From Bradyrhizobium nitroreducens (GTDB lineage: Bacteria; Pseudomonadota; Alphaproteobacteria; Rhizobiales; Xanthobacteraceae): a stretch of 64,000 nucleotides of DNA. Position 1 is the first letter of the stretch. Each line of letters opens with the position of its first letter. Below the pieces are notes generated by a model. That model was not told where the DNA came from. It was given only the letters and a program-made list of their open reading frames with translations, and searched no databases. The stretch covers positions 2,725,666-2,789,665 of the forward strand of contig NZ_LFJC01000003.1 of assembly GCF_002776695.1 (NCBI RefSeq), written 5' to 3'. Positions 1 to 9,147 of this stretch are shown here, piece after piece. Both the position numbers and the translations under genes were made by a program.

Positions 1-249
1 CTGCCGCTGCCGAGCGTCGAGGAGGCGCTGGCCTATCCCTATTCCGACGCCGAGCGCACCTCGATCCTGCGCAACCGCTCGCGCCTGTTCGTCGGCAACC
101 CCGCCACGGTGCAGAAGAAGCTGCAGCCGCTGATCGAGGCGAGCAAGCCGGACGAGCTGATGGTGATCACGGCGGTCTACGATCACGACGCGCGGAAGAG
201 ATCGTACTCGCTGCTGGCGGAGGCGTTCGGGCTTAAGGCGGCGGCTTAG
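1..249 (+). CDS. LLM class flavin-dependent oxidoreductase, C-terminal part
   Basis: Frame 1 is open from the first base to a TAG at 247-249, giving the last 82 residues of a protein whose start lies outside the window. The segment carries a motif of the type FVGNPATVQKKL followed by DELMV and an Arg/His-rich C-terminal helix. This is the usual C-terminal end of luciferase-like (LLM, bacterial luciferase family) flavin-dependent monooxygenases, in which this part helps close the TIM barrel and bind FMN. The substrate cannot be deduced. A palindromic repeat follows directly. Confidence 0.7.
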   Translation: MPLPSVEEALAYPYSDAERTSILRNRSRLFVGNPATVQKKLQPLIEASKPDELMVITAVYDHDARKRSYSLLAEAFGLKAAA

Positions 250-251
250 CT

Positions 252-413
252 TACCCTCCCCTGGAGGGGGAGGGGCGATCGCGCGTAGCGCGAGCGGGGT
301 GGGGTGATCTCTCCTCACGGGCACTGTTGGACGTGGAGAGACCGTCACCCCACCCCGCTACGCATTGCGCTGTGCTCCATGCGTAGCGACCCTCCCCCTC
401 CAGGGGAGGGTGA
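252..413. repeat. Long palindromic intergenic repeat element
   Basis: The outer arm at 252-275 (ACCCTCCCCTGGAGGGGGAG) is the reverse complement of the outer arm at about 389-413. A second inner pair surrounds it: GTGGGGTGA near 299-308 against TCACCCCACCCC near 346-357. The whole element could fold into one long cruciform. It lies between the convergent flavin oxidoreductase and pheA genes and may also stop transcription from both sides. The type (CCCTCCCC..GGGGAGGG ends) resembles dispersed repeats of Bradyrhizobium genomes. Confidence 0.75.
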
Positions 414-417
414 AGGA

Positions 418-1278
418 TCAATCCTGCTGGGCTTCGCTGAACGTCGCGCGGAACGGATGGCCGGGATACACGCCGACGATGCGGAATTCGCGCGAGAAGA
501 ATTTCAGCTCCTCGATGGCGAAAGCGAGGCCCTTGTCCTCGGGGTGGCCGTCGACGTCGGCGTAAAACTGCGTGGCGAAGAAATTGCCGTCGACCATGTA
601 GCTCTCGAGCTTGGTCATGTTGACGCCGTTGGTGGCAAAGCCGCCAAGCGCCTTGTAGAGCGCGGCCGGCAAATTGCGCACGCGGAAAACAAACGTCGTG
701 ACCAGCGGTCCCGAGCCCTGCGCGGCCCATTTCGGCTCGCGCGCCAGCACCACGAAGCGCGTGGTGTTGTGGGCCTCGTCCTCGATGTCCTCGGCGAGGA
801 TGTCGAGGCCGTAGATCTTGGCGGCGAGGCGGGAGGCGATCGCGGCCACCGTCTTGTCCTTGCGCTCCGAGATGTCGCGTGCGCTGCCGGCGGTATCGGC
901 GTGCACGATCGGCTTGATGCCGAGCTTGCGGATGATGCGACGGCACTGGCCGAGCGCATGCACATGGCTCTCGACGCTCTTGATGTCTTCGAGCTTGGTG
1001 CCCTTCACCGCCATCAGTTGATGCCGCACGGGGAGAAACCATTCGCCGATGATGAAGAGGCCGGAGGCCGGCAGCAGATGATGGATGTCGGCGACGCGGC
1101 CGGCGACCGAATTCTCGATCGGAATCATGCCGAGATCGGCCTCGCCCGACGAGATCGCCGACAGCGCGTCCTCGAAGGTGGCGCAGGGCATCGGCTCGGC
1201 GTCGGGATAGGCCTCGACGATGGCGATGTGGGAATTGGCCCCGGGCTCGCCCTGGAATGCGATCTTCAGCTTGGTCAT
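418..1278 (-). CDS. pheA: Prephenate dehydratase
   Basis: This 286-residue protein converts prephenate to phenylpyruvate in phenylalanine biosynthesis in the cytosol. The N-terminal catalytic domain (about residues 4-185) begins with the typical IAFQGEPGANSH and contains the catalytic T-R-F triad at residues 173-175 (NTTRF). An ACT domain follows (about 195-275) with the LESYMVDGNFF stretch matching the phenylalanine-binding ESRP-type region, so feedback inhibition by phenylalanine is expected. The length fits monofunctional PheA. It lies 37 bp downstream of kdsB on the same strand, probably as one transcript. The start is the ATG at 1276-1278. Confidence 0.95.
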   Translation of the reverse strand: MTKLKIAFQGEPGANSHIAIVEAYPDAEPMPCATFEDALSAISSGEADLGMIPIENSVAGRVADIHHLLPASGLFIIGEWFLPVRHQLMAVKGTKLEDIKSVESHVHALGQCRRIIRKLGIKPIVHADTAGSARDISERKDKTVAAIASRLAAKIYGLDILAEDIEDEAHNTTRFVVLAREPKWAAQGSGPLVTTFVFRVRNLPAALYKALGGFATNGVNMTKLESYMVDGNFFATQFYADVDGHPEDKGLAFAIEELKFFSREFRIVGVYPGHPFRATFSEAQQD

Positions 1279-1315
1279 GTCTCGAATTGCTCCTGCGGCG
1301 CCTTGTAGCAGCCGC

Positions 1316-2056
1316 TCAGGATTTGGAAAGGATGCTGCGGGCGGTTTCGAGATCGGGCGGCGTGTCGACGCCGCGGGGCACGCTGTCGACGATCATGATG
1401 TCGATGCGCATGCCGGCTTCGACCGCCCGCAATTGCTCCAGGCTTTCCTGGCGTTCCAGGGGCGAGGGCGGCAGCGACACGAATCGCTCCAGCGCGGCGC
1501 GGCGATAAGCATAGAGACCGATGTGATGGTAGCGTGGTCCGTTGCCGTAAGGCGCCGTGGCGCGGGTAAAATAAAGTGCCCGCAGCCGCCGCGGCCCGAT
1601 CGGTGAGCCCACGGCCTTCACAACGCTGGGCGCGAGGTCCTCCTCCTCGGTGTGGATCTGCGAGGCCAGCGTCACGATGTCGACGCCAGGGTCGTCGAAC
1701 GGCGGCAGCACCTCGCGGATGGTCTGCGGCGTGATGGTGGGGAAGTCGCCCTGGAGGTTGATCACGATCTCGGCCTTGCCGTTCGGGTCGAGCTTCTGCA
1801 TCGCCTCGTGGATGCGGTCCGAACCCGAAGGGTGGTCGGCGCGGGTCATCACGGCTTCGCCGCCATGGGCCGTCACGACCGAGGCGATCTCGGGCGTGTC
1901 GGTCGCAACCGCGACCCGGCCGATGGCGGCGGCCTCGGCGCGGCGCATGACATGGACGATCATCGGCAGGCCCGCGATATCGGCGAGCGGCTTGCCGGGC
2001 AGGCGGGTGGCGGCCATGCGGGCCGGGATCAGCACCAGGATGCGGGGATCGATCAT
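1316..2056 (-). CDS. kdsB: 3-deoxy-manno-octulosonate cytidylyltransferase
   Basis: The 246-residue enzyme activates Kdo with CTP to CMP-Kdo, which is needed for the lipopolysaccharide inner core. The nucleotide-binding start [15 protein letters not shown] is the hallmark of KdsB, and the middle carries VINLQGDFP, where the family usually has LQGDEP. The open frame extends far upstream, but the ATG at 2054-2056, just before [14 protein letters not shown], gives the length usual for the family; the upstream extension has no protein-like character. It is followed by pheA. The divergent neighbour is cycM, about 230 bp away. Confidence 0.94.
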   Translation of the reverse strand: MIDPRILVLIPARMAATRLPGKPLADIAGLPMIVHVMRRAEAAAIGRVAVATDTPEIASVVTAHGGEAVMTRADHPSGSDRIHEAMQKLDPNGKAEIVINLQGDFPTITPQTIREVLPPFDDPGVDIVTLASQIHTEEEDLAPSVVKAVGSPIGPRRLRALYFTRATAPYGNGPRYHHIGLYAYRRAALERFVSLPPSPLERQESLEQLRAVEAGMRIDIMIVDSVPRGVDTPPDLETARSILSKS

Positions 2057-2290
2057 TGGGTCCAAAGGTCTGGGGTCAAGAGCCTGGAAACAGGGCGTTT
2101 TCCGCGCCGAGAAATGGAGTGGGGACGGGCCGCAAGCGGGGTCGCTTATACGGGTTGCCAGACCCCGGGCAAACCGATATCTCAATGGCAAAACTCGGGG
2201 AAACAATAAGGAACGTTTGATTCTCCCGAGGCTCGTCCTGGCGGCCGCCCGGCCGCTCGATCCTTCTTGCGGTGTGGGGCCTGGCCGGAA

Positions 2291-2845
2291 ATGGACTCTT
2301 TCGAACTCAATAAGATTCTCGGTGCCGTGCTCGGCACCTGTCTCATCCTGCTGGTGACGAGCTTCACCGCGAGCGCGCTGTTCTCGCCCAAGATGCCGGA
2401 AAAACCGGGCTTCGAGATCGCCGTGAAGGAAGATGCCGGTCACGGCAAGGAAGGCGGCGCTGCCGCGGCAGCCTCCGAGCCGATCGAAAAGCTGCTCCAG
2501 ACCGCCTCCGTCGAGAAGGGCGCCGCCGCCGCCAAGAAGTGCGGCGCCTGCCACACCTTCGAGAAGGGCGGCCCGAATCGCGTCGGTCCGAACCTCTATG
2601 GCGTCGTGGGTGAGCCGAAGGGCCAGGGCCGCGGCGGCTTCAACTTCTCAGCCGCCATGAAGGGCAAAGGCGGCGAATGGACTTTCGACGATCTCAACAA
2701 GTTCATCGCCAATCCGAAGGGCTTCGTCCCGGGCACCGCGATGGGCTTCGCCGGTATCCCCAAGGATTCCGAGCGCGCCGACGTCATTGCCTATCTGAAC
2801 TCGCTGTCGGAGCATCCGAAGCCGCTGCCGACCGCGTCGAAGTAA
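2291..2845 (+). CDS. cycM: Membrane-anchored cytochrome c (CycM type)
   Basis: This 184-residue class I cytochrome c has one uncleaved N-terminal membrane anchor (about residues 10-31), an Ala/Gly/Glu-rich periplasmic linker, and a cytochrome domain. The haem site is CGACH at residues 84-88, and a later PGTAMGF supplies the distal Met ligand. Its size and anchor match Bradyrhizobium CycM, which passes electrons from the bc1 complex to the aa3-type terminal oxidase. The ATG at 2291 is chosen because the anchor begins there; an upstream in-frame start at 2267 adds only eight non-conserved residues. Confidence 0.93.
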   Translation: MDSFELNKILGAVLGTCLILLVTSFTASALFSPKMPEKPGFEIAVKEDAGHGKEGGAAAAASEPIEKLLQTASVEKGAAAAKKCGACHTFEKGGPNRVGPNLYGVVGEPKGQGRGGFNFSAAMKGKGGEWTFDDLNKFIANPKGFVPGTAMGFAGIPKDSERADVIAYLNSLSEHPKPLPTASK

Positions 2846-2872
2846 GGCTTCGAGAACCTGTCTTGGAATACG

Positions 2873-2903
2873 CGGCCAGGCTGAGAAGCCTGGCCGTTTC
2901 CTT
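2873..2903 (+). terminator. Intrinsic terminator after cycM
   Basis: The inverted repeat CGGCCAGGC / GCCTGGCCG has a 6-base loop and is followed by a T-rich run (GTTTCCTT). It lies 28 bp after the cycM stop. Confidence 0.65.
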
Positions 2904-3056
2904 ATCAGGGCCTCGCGATGACGTTATCGGGGCGTTTGGCCGCATCCGACAGGCCGCCCGGCCTTCCAAGATGAGGAAAAAGCAACATATTCGGTCGAAA
3001 CCTCGCCTATATTGGGAACTTAAAGGAGTAGCCTCCTTCAAGACAGGGATGTTGAT

Positions 3057-4952
3057 TTGGCCATTACCCGACGCGATCTCCTGCTCACCGGCACTGCTGT
3101 CGCAGCGCTTCCCGTCCTCGGTTCCGTAGCGGGACTCCCCGTCGTCGGTGCGGCGCAGGCGCAGTCTTCGAACGAGCTGCCTTGGCGCCATGCGCTGTCG
3201 CTGTTCGGCGACATCAAGTACCCCGCCGATTTCAAGCATTTTGATTACGTCAACCCGGTTGCGCCCAAGGGCGGCGTCGCCCGTCTGATCTCGATCGGGA
3301 CGTTCGACAATTTCAACCTCGCGGTCGCCGGCATCAAGGGCTCACTCGCCCCGGCCGCTGCGATGATCTACGAGACGCTGATGACCCGGGCGCAGGATGA
3401 GGTGGCGACCGAGTACGGTGAACTCGCCGAAGCCGCACAGCATCCGGACGATTTTTCCTGGGTGATCTACCGCCTGCGCAAGGAAGCCCGCTGGCATGAC
3501 GGCAAGCCGGTGACGCCGGAAGACGTCATGTTCTCACTGGAGACGTTCAAGCAGCAGAGCCCGATGTATGCGTCCTACTATCGCCACGTGACGAAGGCGG
3601 AGAAGGTCGGCGATCGCGACGTCAAATTCACGTTCGATGGACCGGGCAATCGCGAATTGCCGACCATCGTCGGCGAACTCACGGTGCTGCCGAAGCATTG
3701 GTGGGAGGGCACCGACGCGCAGGGGCGCAAGCGGGACGTCAGCGCGACCACCCTGGAAATCCCGCTCGGCTCCGGGCCCTATCGGATCAAGGAATTCGTG
3801 GCGGGGCGTTCAGTCAAGCTGGAGCGGGTCAAGGATCATTGGGGCGCCAATCTGCCGAGCCAGATCGGCACCAACAATTTCGACGAACTGCGCTTTGAAT
3901 TCTTCCGCGACAATCAGGTCGCGCTGGAAGCGTTCAAGGCCGATCAGGCCGACTGGATCGCGGAAAACTCAGCCAAGCAGTGGGCGACGGCTTATGACTT
4001 CCCGGCGGTGACCGAGAAGCGGGTGATCAAGCAAGAGTTTCCGATCAACGATTCCGGCCGCATGCAGGCCTTCGTCGTCAACAACAGGCGCCCCCAATTC
4101 AAGGACGCGCGGGTGCGGCGCGCGTTCAACTATGCCTACGACTTCGAAGAGATGAACAAGCAGTTGTTCTTCGGTCAATACAAGCGCATCAGCAGCTATT
4201 TCGAAGGCACGGACCTTGCGGCGACCGGCCTGCCCCAGGGCGAGGAACTGCAGATCCTCGAGACCGTAAGGGACAAGGTGCCGCCGGAAGTCTTCACCAC
4301 GCCGTACCAGAATCCGGTCGGCGGCAATCCCGAAGCCGTGCGCGCCAATCTGCGTGAGGCAGCAAAGTTGCTGAAGGAGGCCGGTTTCGAGGTGCGGGAT
4401 CACAAGCTGGTCGACGCGTCGGGCAAGGTTCTGACGGTCGAAATCCTGGTGCAGGAACCCTCGTCTGAGCGAATCGCACTGTTCTACAAGCCGTCACTGG
4501 AGCGGATCGGCGTCAATACGTCGGTTCGTGTGGTCGATGACGCGCAATACCAGAACCGCCTGCGCAGCTTCGACTTCGACATGATCATCGACCAGTGGGG
4601 TGAGTCGCTTTCGCCCGGCAACGAGCAGCGCGAGTTTTGGAGCTCGGCGACGGCGGACGTGCCCGGTGCACGCAACACCATCGGCATCAAGAACCCGGCC
4701 GTCGATGCCTTGATCGAGAAGGTGATCTTCGCCAAGGACCGCGCCGGTCTTGTCGCCGCTACGCGTGCGCTCGATCGGGTGTTGCTCTGGAATTTCTACG
4801 TAGTGCCCCAGTTCACCTATCCGTTCTCGCGCTACGCCCGTTGGGACCGCTTCAGCCATGCCGAGCCGCTGCCGAAATACGGCCGGTCTGGCCTGCCGGC
4901 GTTGTGGTGGTACGACGCGGACAAGGCGGCGCGCGCCGGAAAACGATCTTGA
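3057..4952 (+). CDS. yejA: Peptide ABC transporter substrate-binding protein (YejA-like), first copy
   Basis: A 631-residue periplasmic binding protein of the SBP family 5 (oligopeptide/YejA) type. The N-terminus TRRDLLL followed by a hydrophobic stretch ending in AQAQ is a twin-arginine signal peptide. Mature-protein hallmarks are DIKYPADFKHFDYVNP and the WHDGKPVTPEDV motif of family 5 binding proteins. The proposed start is a TTG at 3057 with AGGGA about 7 bases upstream; no in-frame ATG gives the Tat signal. It opens a five-gene operon for a Yej-type transporter, known in enterobacteria for microcin C and peptide uptake. A close paralogue follows 14 bp later. Confidence 0.9.
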   Translation: MAITRRDLLLTGTAVAALPVLGSVAGLPVVGAAQAQSSNELPWRHALSLFGDIKYPADFKHFDYVNPVAPKGGVARLISIGTFDNFNLAVAGIKGSLAPAAAMIYETLMTRAQDEVATEYGELAEAAQHPDDFSWVIYRLRKEARWHDGKPVTPEDVMFSLETFKQQSPMYASYYRHVTKAEKVGDRDVKFTFDGPGNRELPTIVGELTVLPKHWWEGTDAQGRKRDVSATTLEIPLGSGPYRIKEFVAGRSVKLERVKDHWGANLPSQIGTNNFDELRFEFFRDNQVALEAFKADQADWIAENSAKQWATAYDFPAVTEKRVIKQEFPINDSGRMQAFVVNNRRPQFKDARVRRAFNYAYDFEEMNKQLFFGQYKRISSYFEGTDLAATGLPQGEELQILETVRDKVPPEVFTTPYQNPVGGNPEAVRANLREAAKLLKEAGFEVRDHKLVDASGKVLTVEILVQEPSSERIALFYKPSLERIGVNTSVRVVDDAQYQNRLRSFDFDMIIDQWGESLSPGNEQREFWSSATADVPGARNTIGIKNPAVDALIEKVIFAKDRAGLVAATRALDRVLLWNFYVVPQFTYPFSRYARWDRFSHAEPLPKYGRSGLPALWWYDADKAARAGKRS

Positions 4953-4966
4953 GGAAGCGAGTGCGC

Positions 4967-6853
4967 ATGGCGCAGCTTTCACGCCGGCATGTGCTGGTCC
5001 TGGGTGCCGGCGGTGCGCTCGGCGCCGCCCTGCCGCGCGGCGCGGCGGCGTCGGAAGGGCCGGCCGAAGCCCACGGCATCTCGGCGTTCGGGGATCTCAA
5101 ATACCCCGCCGACTTCCACCACTTCGACTACGTCAATCTCGATGCGCCGAAAGGCGGCGTGTTCTCGCTCATTCCGTCAACGCGCGGCTATAATCAGTCC
5201 TACCAGACCTTCAACTCGTTCAATGCCTTCATCCTGAAGGGCGAGGGCGCACAGGGGATGGATCTGACCTTCGCAACGCTGATGGCGCATGCCGGCGATG
5301 AACCGGATGCCATGTACGGCTTTGCCGCCAAGTCGGTGCAGATATCCGCCGACAAGCTCGCCTATCGTTACACCATACGACCCGAGGCGCGGTTTCATGA
5401 CGGGACGAAGCTGACCGCGCATGATGTCGCGTATTCGATCAACACGCTGAAGGCCAAGGGCCATCCGTTGATCCAGATCCAGATGCGCGACGTCAAGGGC
5501 GCGGAGGCGCTCGATGATGCCACCGTGGTCGTGAATTTTGCCGAGAGGCGCGCGCGCGACGTGCCGCTCTACGCGGCGGGCCTGCCGATCTTTTCGAAGG
5601 CTTACTACGCGAACCGGCCATTTGACGAAACGACGACCGACACGCCGCTGGGCTCCGGTCCCTACAAGGTCGGAAAGTACGAGATCAATCGCTTCGTCGA
5701 ATTCGAACGGGTCAAGGATTGGTGGGGCGCCGACCTTCCGGTTTGCCGGGGCAGCAACAATTTCGACGTGATCCGCTACGAGTTCTACCGCGATCGCGAC
5801 GTCGCCTTCGAAGGTTTTACGAGCAAAAGCTACCTGTACCGCGAGGAATTCACTTCGCGTATCTGGGCGACGCGCTACGACTTTCCCGCGGTCAAGGACG
5901 GCCGCGTCAAGCGAGAGCTGGTGCCGGATCAGACCCCGTCGGGCGGCCAGGGCTGGTTCATGAACACGCGGCGTGACAGGTTCAAGGATCCAAAAGTCCG
6001 CGAAGCGATCAACTGCGCGTTCGATTTCGAGTGGACCAACAAGACCATCATGTACGGCGCCTATGCCCGCACAGTCTCGCCGTTCCAGAATTCCGATCTT
6101 GTCGCGCAGGGACCGCCGTCGGCGGAGGAGTTGAAGCTGCTCGAGCCTTTCCGCGGGCAAGTGCCTGATGAGGTCTTTGGTGAACCGTACGTGCCGCCGG
6201 TGTCGGACGGCTCCGGCCAGGACCGCGCGCTTCTGCGCAAGGCGCAGCAACTGCTCCAGGAAGCGAAGCTCACGGCCAAAGACGGCAAGCGGATATTGCC
6301 CAATGGGGATGTCTTCACCATAGAGTTCCTGATCGATGAAGCCTCGTTCCAGCCGCACCACGGCTCGTTCCTGAAGAACCTGAACACGCTGGGCATTGAG
6401 GCCAGCTTGCGCCTCGTCGATGCGGTCCAGTACCGCGCGCGCGTCGAAGCGTTCGACTTCGACATCGCCATGCAGCGCCTGACCATGTCGGCCACGCCCG
6501 GCGACGGCTTGCGGACATATTTCACTTCGCAAGCCGCGGCGACGAAGGGATCGTACAATCTGGCGGGCGCCGCCAGTCCTGCGATGGATGCTCTGGTCGA
6601 GAAGGCCATGGCGGCCGAGACGCGTAGCGACCTGACCTTCGCCTGTCGCGCGCTCGATCGCGTGTTCCGCGCCGGCCGCTACTGGGTGCCGCAATGGTAC
6701 AACACCAGCCATCGGCTGGCTTATTGGGACCAGTTCGGTCATCCAGCGAACCTGCCGCGTTACGCGATCTCCGACTACGCCAGTGGCGTGGGTGAACGAA
6801 CCCTATGGTGGTATGAACCCGCCAAGGCGGCCAAGCTCGAGCAGGCGAAATAA
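4967..6853 (+). CDS. Peptide ABC transporter substrate-binding protein (YejA-like), second copy
   Basis: A 628-residue paralogue of the preceding gene. It starts at the ATG at 4967 with a Tat-like leader (SRRHVLVLG) and a hydrophobic segment ending in AAAS. It shares DLKYPADFHHFDYVN, FHDGTKLTAHDVAYS and the LGSGPYKVGKYE pocket region with copy one, but the sequences have diverged considerably, so it is an old duplication that may recognise other peptides. It ends 2 bp before yejB, so the two binding proteins probably serve one permease. The much longer open frame upstream of 4967 only reads through the first gene in another frame. Confidence 0.9.
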   Translation: MAQLSRRHVLVLGAGGALGAALPRGAAASEGPAEAHGISAFGDLKYPADFHHFDYVNLDAPKGGVFSLIPSTRGYNQSYQTFNSFNAFILKGEGAQGMDLTFATLMAHAGDEPDAMYGFAAKSVQISADKLAYRYTIRPEARFHDGTKLTAHDVAYSINTLKAKGHPLIQIQMRDVKGAEALDDATVVVNFAERRARDVPLYAAGLPIFSKAYYANRPFDETTTDTPLGSGPYKVGKYEINRFVEFERVKDWWGADLPVCRGSNNFDVIRYEFYRDRDVAFEGFTSKSYLYREEFTSRIWATRYDFPAVKDGRVKRELVPDQTPSGGQGWFMNTRRDRFKDPKVREAINCAFDFEWTNKTIMYGAYARTVSPFQNSDLVAQGPPSAEELKLLEPFRGQVPDEVFGEPYVPPVSDGSGQDRALLRKAQQLLQEAKLTAKDGKRILPNGDVFTIEFLIDEASFQPHHGSFLKNLNTLGIEASLRLVDAVQYRARVEAFDFDIAMQRLTMSATPGDGLRTYFTSQAAATKGSYNLAGAASPAMDALVEKAMAAETRSDLTFACRALDRVFRAGRYWVPQWYNTSHRLAYWDQFGHPANLPRYAISDYASGVGERTLWWYEPAKAAKLEQAK

Positions 6854-6855
6854 TC

Positions 6856-7965
6856 ATGAGCGCCTATATCGCCCGTCGCATCCTGCTGATGATCCCGACT
6901 TTGCTCGGAATCCTCTTCGTCTCCTTCGTCGTCGTGCAGTTCGCGCCGGGTGGCCCGGTCGAGCGCGTCATCGCGCAGCTCTCGGGTGCCGACACCGGCG
7001 GCACCTCGCGCATTTCGGGTGGCGGCGATTTTGCTCAGCGCGCGCCGGGGCAACTGGGAGCCGGTGCCGATGCGATCAACTCGAAATATCGCGGCGCGCA
7101 GGGTCTCGACCCCGATTTCATCAAGAAGCTTGAGGCACAGTTCGGCTTCGACAAGCCGGCACCGGAGCGCTTTGCGCTGATGGTCTGGAATTTCGCCCGC
7201 TTCGATTTCGGCAAGAGCTATTTCCGCGACGTCAGCGTCCTGCAACTCATCAAGGAGAAGCTGCCGGTCTCGATCTCGCTCGGCCTGTGGTTGACGCTCC
7301 TGACCTATCTGATCTCGATTCCGCTCGGCATCCGCAAGGCGGTCAAGGACGGAACGCGATTCGACACCTGGACGTCGACTGTGCTCGTGCTCGGCTACGC
7401 CATACCCGGCTTCCTGTTCGCGATCCTCCTGATCATCCTGTTTGCGGGCGGCTCGTTCTTCAACTGGTTTCCGCTGCGCGGACTGACGTCAGACGGCTGG
7501 TCACAATTTCCCTGGTATTGGAAGATCATCGATTACTTCTGGCATTTGACGCTGCCGCTGATCGCGATGGGGCTAGGCGCGTTCACGACCATGACATTCC
7601 TGACCAAGAACTCGTTTCTGGACGAAATCCGCAAGCAATATGTGATGACCGCACGCGCGAAGGGCTGTAGCGAGAATCGGGTGCTCTACGGTCACGTCTT
7701 CCGCAACGCGATGCTCATCGTCATCGCGGGCTTTCCCAGCACCTTCATTCACGCCTTCTTCTCGGGCTCGCTTCTGATCGAGACCATCTTCTCGCTGGAT
7801 GGCCTCGGGCTGCTCAGTTTCGAGAGCGTTCTCAACCGCGATTATCCCGTGGTGTTCGGGACGCTCTACATCTTTTCGCTCGTCGGCCTCGTGGTCAATC
7901 TGATCTCCGACCTGACCTATATGTGGATCGACCCCCGGATCGATTTCGAGGCGCGGGAGGTCTGA
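6856..7965 (+). CDS. yejB: Peptide ABC transporter permease YejB
   Basis: A 369-residue inner-membrane permease of the DppB/OppB family. An N-terminal membrane helix with the ARRILLMIPTLLGI start is followed by a periplasmic insert (about residues 35-110) typical of YejB and then five more hydrophobic segments. The EAA loop region (FLDEIRKQYVMTARAKGCSENRVL) is clear and contacts the ATPase. The stop overlaps the next ATG in TGATG, which points to translational coupling with yejE. Confidence 0.93.
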   Translation: MSAYIARRILLMIPTLLGILFVSFVVVQFAPGGPVERVIAQLSGADTGGTSRISGGGDFAQRAPGQLGAGADAINSKYRGAQGLDPDFIKKLEAQFGFDKPAPERFALMVWNFARFDFGKSYFRDVSVLQLIKEKLPVSISLGLWLTLLTYLISIPLGIRKAVKDGTRFDTWTSTVLVLGYAIPGFLFAILLIILFAGGSFFNWFPLRGLTSDGWSQFPWYWKIIDYFWHLTLPLIAMGLGAFTTMTFLTKNSFLDEIRKQYVMTARAKGCSENRVLYGHVFRNAMLIVIAGFPSTFIHAFFSGSLLIETIFSLDGLGLLSFESVLNRDYPVVFGTLYIFSLVGLVVNLISDLTYMWIDPRIDFEAREV

Positions 7966-9143
7966 TGACGATCACCGCGCCGACCCCGATCGAAACCACG
8001 GCAAAGTCGCCGCTGGGCGAGATCGTTCCGATCACACGCAAGCCCTTCGCGCCGTCGCCGCTGAACAAGCGGCGGTGGCAGAACTTCAAGGCGAACCGCC
8101 GCGGCTATTGGTCGTTCTGGCTGTTCATCGCCCTGTTCGTGCTCTCGCTGTTCGCCGAGCTGATCGCCAATGATCGGCCTTTCCTGATCAAGTTCGACGG
8201 CCGTCTCTATTGGCCAGCCTTCGTGACTTATTCGGAAACCACCTTCGGCGGCGACTTCGAAACCGCGGCGGACTATCGCGACCCCTATTTGCAGAAGCTG
8301 ATCAAGGACAAGAACGGCAGCATCCTCTGGCCGCTTATCCGCTACTCCTACGACACCCACAATCTCGATCTGCCGACGCCGGCGCCGTCGGCGCCGACGT
8401 GGATGCTCACGGAAGCGCAATGCAAGCCGGTGGTGGAGAAAAAGGGGCTGAAGAGCTGCCGCGACCTCGAATACAACTGGCTCGGAACGGACGATCAGGG
8501 GCGCGACGTGGTCGCGCGGCTGATCTACGGCTTCCGCATCTCGGTGCTGTTTGGCCTTTGCCTCACGATCGTCTCGTCCGTCATCGGCATTGCAGCCGGC
8601 GCGGTGCAGGGCTATTTCGGCGGCCGGGTCGATCTCATCTTCCAGCGCTTCATCGAGATATGGACGGCGATTCCCTCGCTCTATCTTCTCCTGATCCTGT
8701 CCTCGGTGCTCGTGCCCGGCTTCTTCGTGCTGCTCGGCATTCTCCTGCTGTTCTCATGGGTCTCGCTGGTCGGCCTGGTGCGGGCCGAGTTCCTGCGCGG
8801 TCGCAATTTCGAATACATCCAGGCGGCACGGGCGCTCGGCGTCTCCAATCCCGTCATCATGTTCCGCCACCTGCTGCCGAACGCGATGGTCGCGACCATG
8901 ACGTTCCTGCCCTTCATCGTGTCGAGCTCGGTGATGACGTTGACGGCGCTGGATTTCCTGGGCTTCGGCCTGCCGCCGGGATCGCCCTCGCTGGGCGAAT
9001 TGCTGTCGCAGGCCAAGTCCAATGTGCAGGCGCCCTGGCTCGGCTTCTCCGGCTTCTTCTCGGTTGCAATCATGCTGTCGCTCCTGATCTTCATCGGCGA
9101 AGCGGTGCGCGACGCCTTCGATCCGCGCAAGACGTTCAGGTAA
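7965..9143 (+). CDS. yejE: Peptide ABC transporter permease YejE
   Basis: A 392-residue permease of the DppC/OppC family. Its first membrane helix follows the NKRRWQNFKANRRGYWSF motif. A large periplasmic loop follows, including a short Cys-containing segment, then the NWLGTDDQGRDVVARL signature of this family and an EAA loop (FEYIQAARALGVSNPVIMFRH). The ATG at 7965 overlaps the yejB stop; a frame starting 42 bp further upstream would run inside yejB and is not needed. It forms the second half of the YejBE channel. Confidence 0.93.
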   Translation: MTITAPTPIETTAKSPLGEIVPITRKPFAPSPLNKRRWQNFKANRRGYWSFWLFIALFVLSLFAELIANDRPFLIKFDGRLYWPAFVTYSETTFGGDFETAADYRDPYLQKLIKDKNGSILWPLIRYSYDTHNLDLPTPAPSAPTWMLTEAQCKPVVEKKGLKSCRDLEYNWLGTDDQGRDVVARLIYGFRISVLFGLCLTIVSSVIGIAAGAVQGYFGGRVDLIFQRFIEIWTAIPSLYLLLILSSVLVPGFFVLLGILLLFSWVSLVGLVRAEFLRGRNFEYIQAARALGVSNPVIMFRHLLPNAMVATMTFLPFIVSSSVMTLTALDFLGFGLPPGSPSLGELLSQAKSNVQAPWLGFSGFFSVAIMLSLLIFIGEAVRDAFDPRKTFR

Positions 9144-9147
9144 GGTC

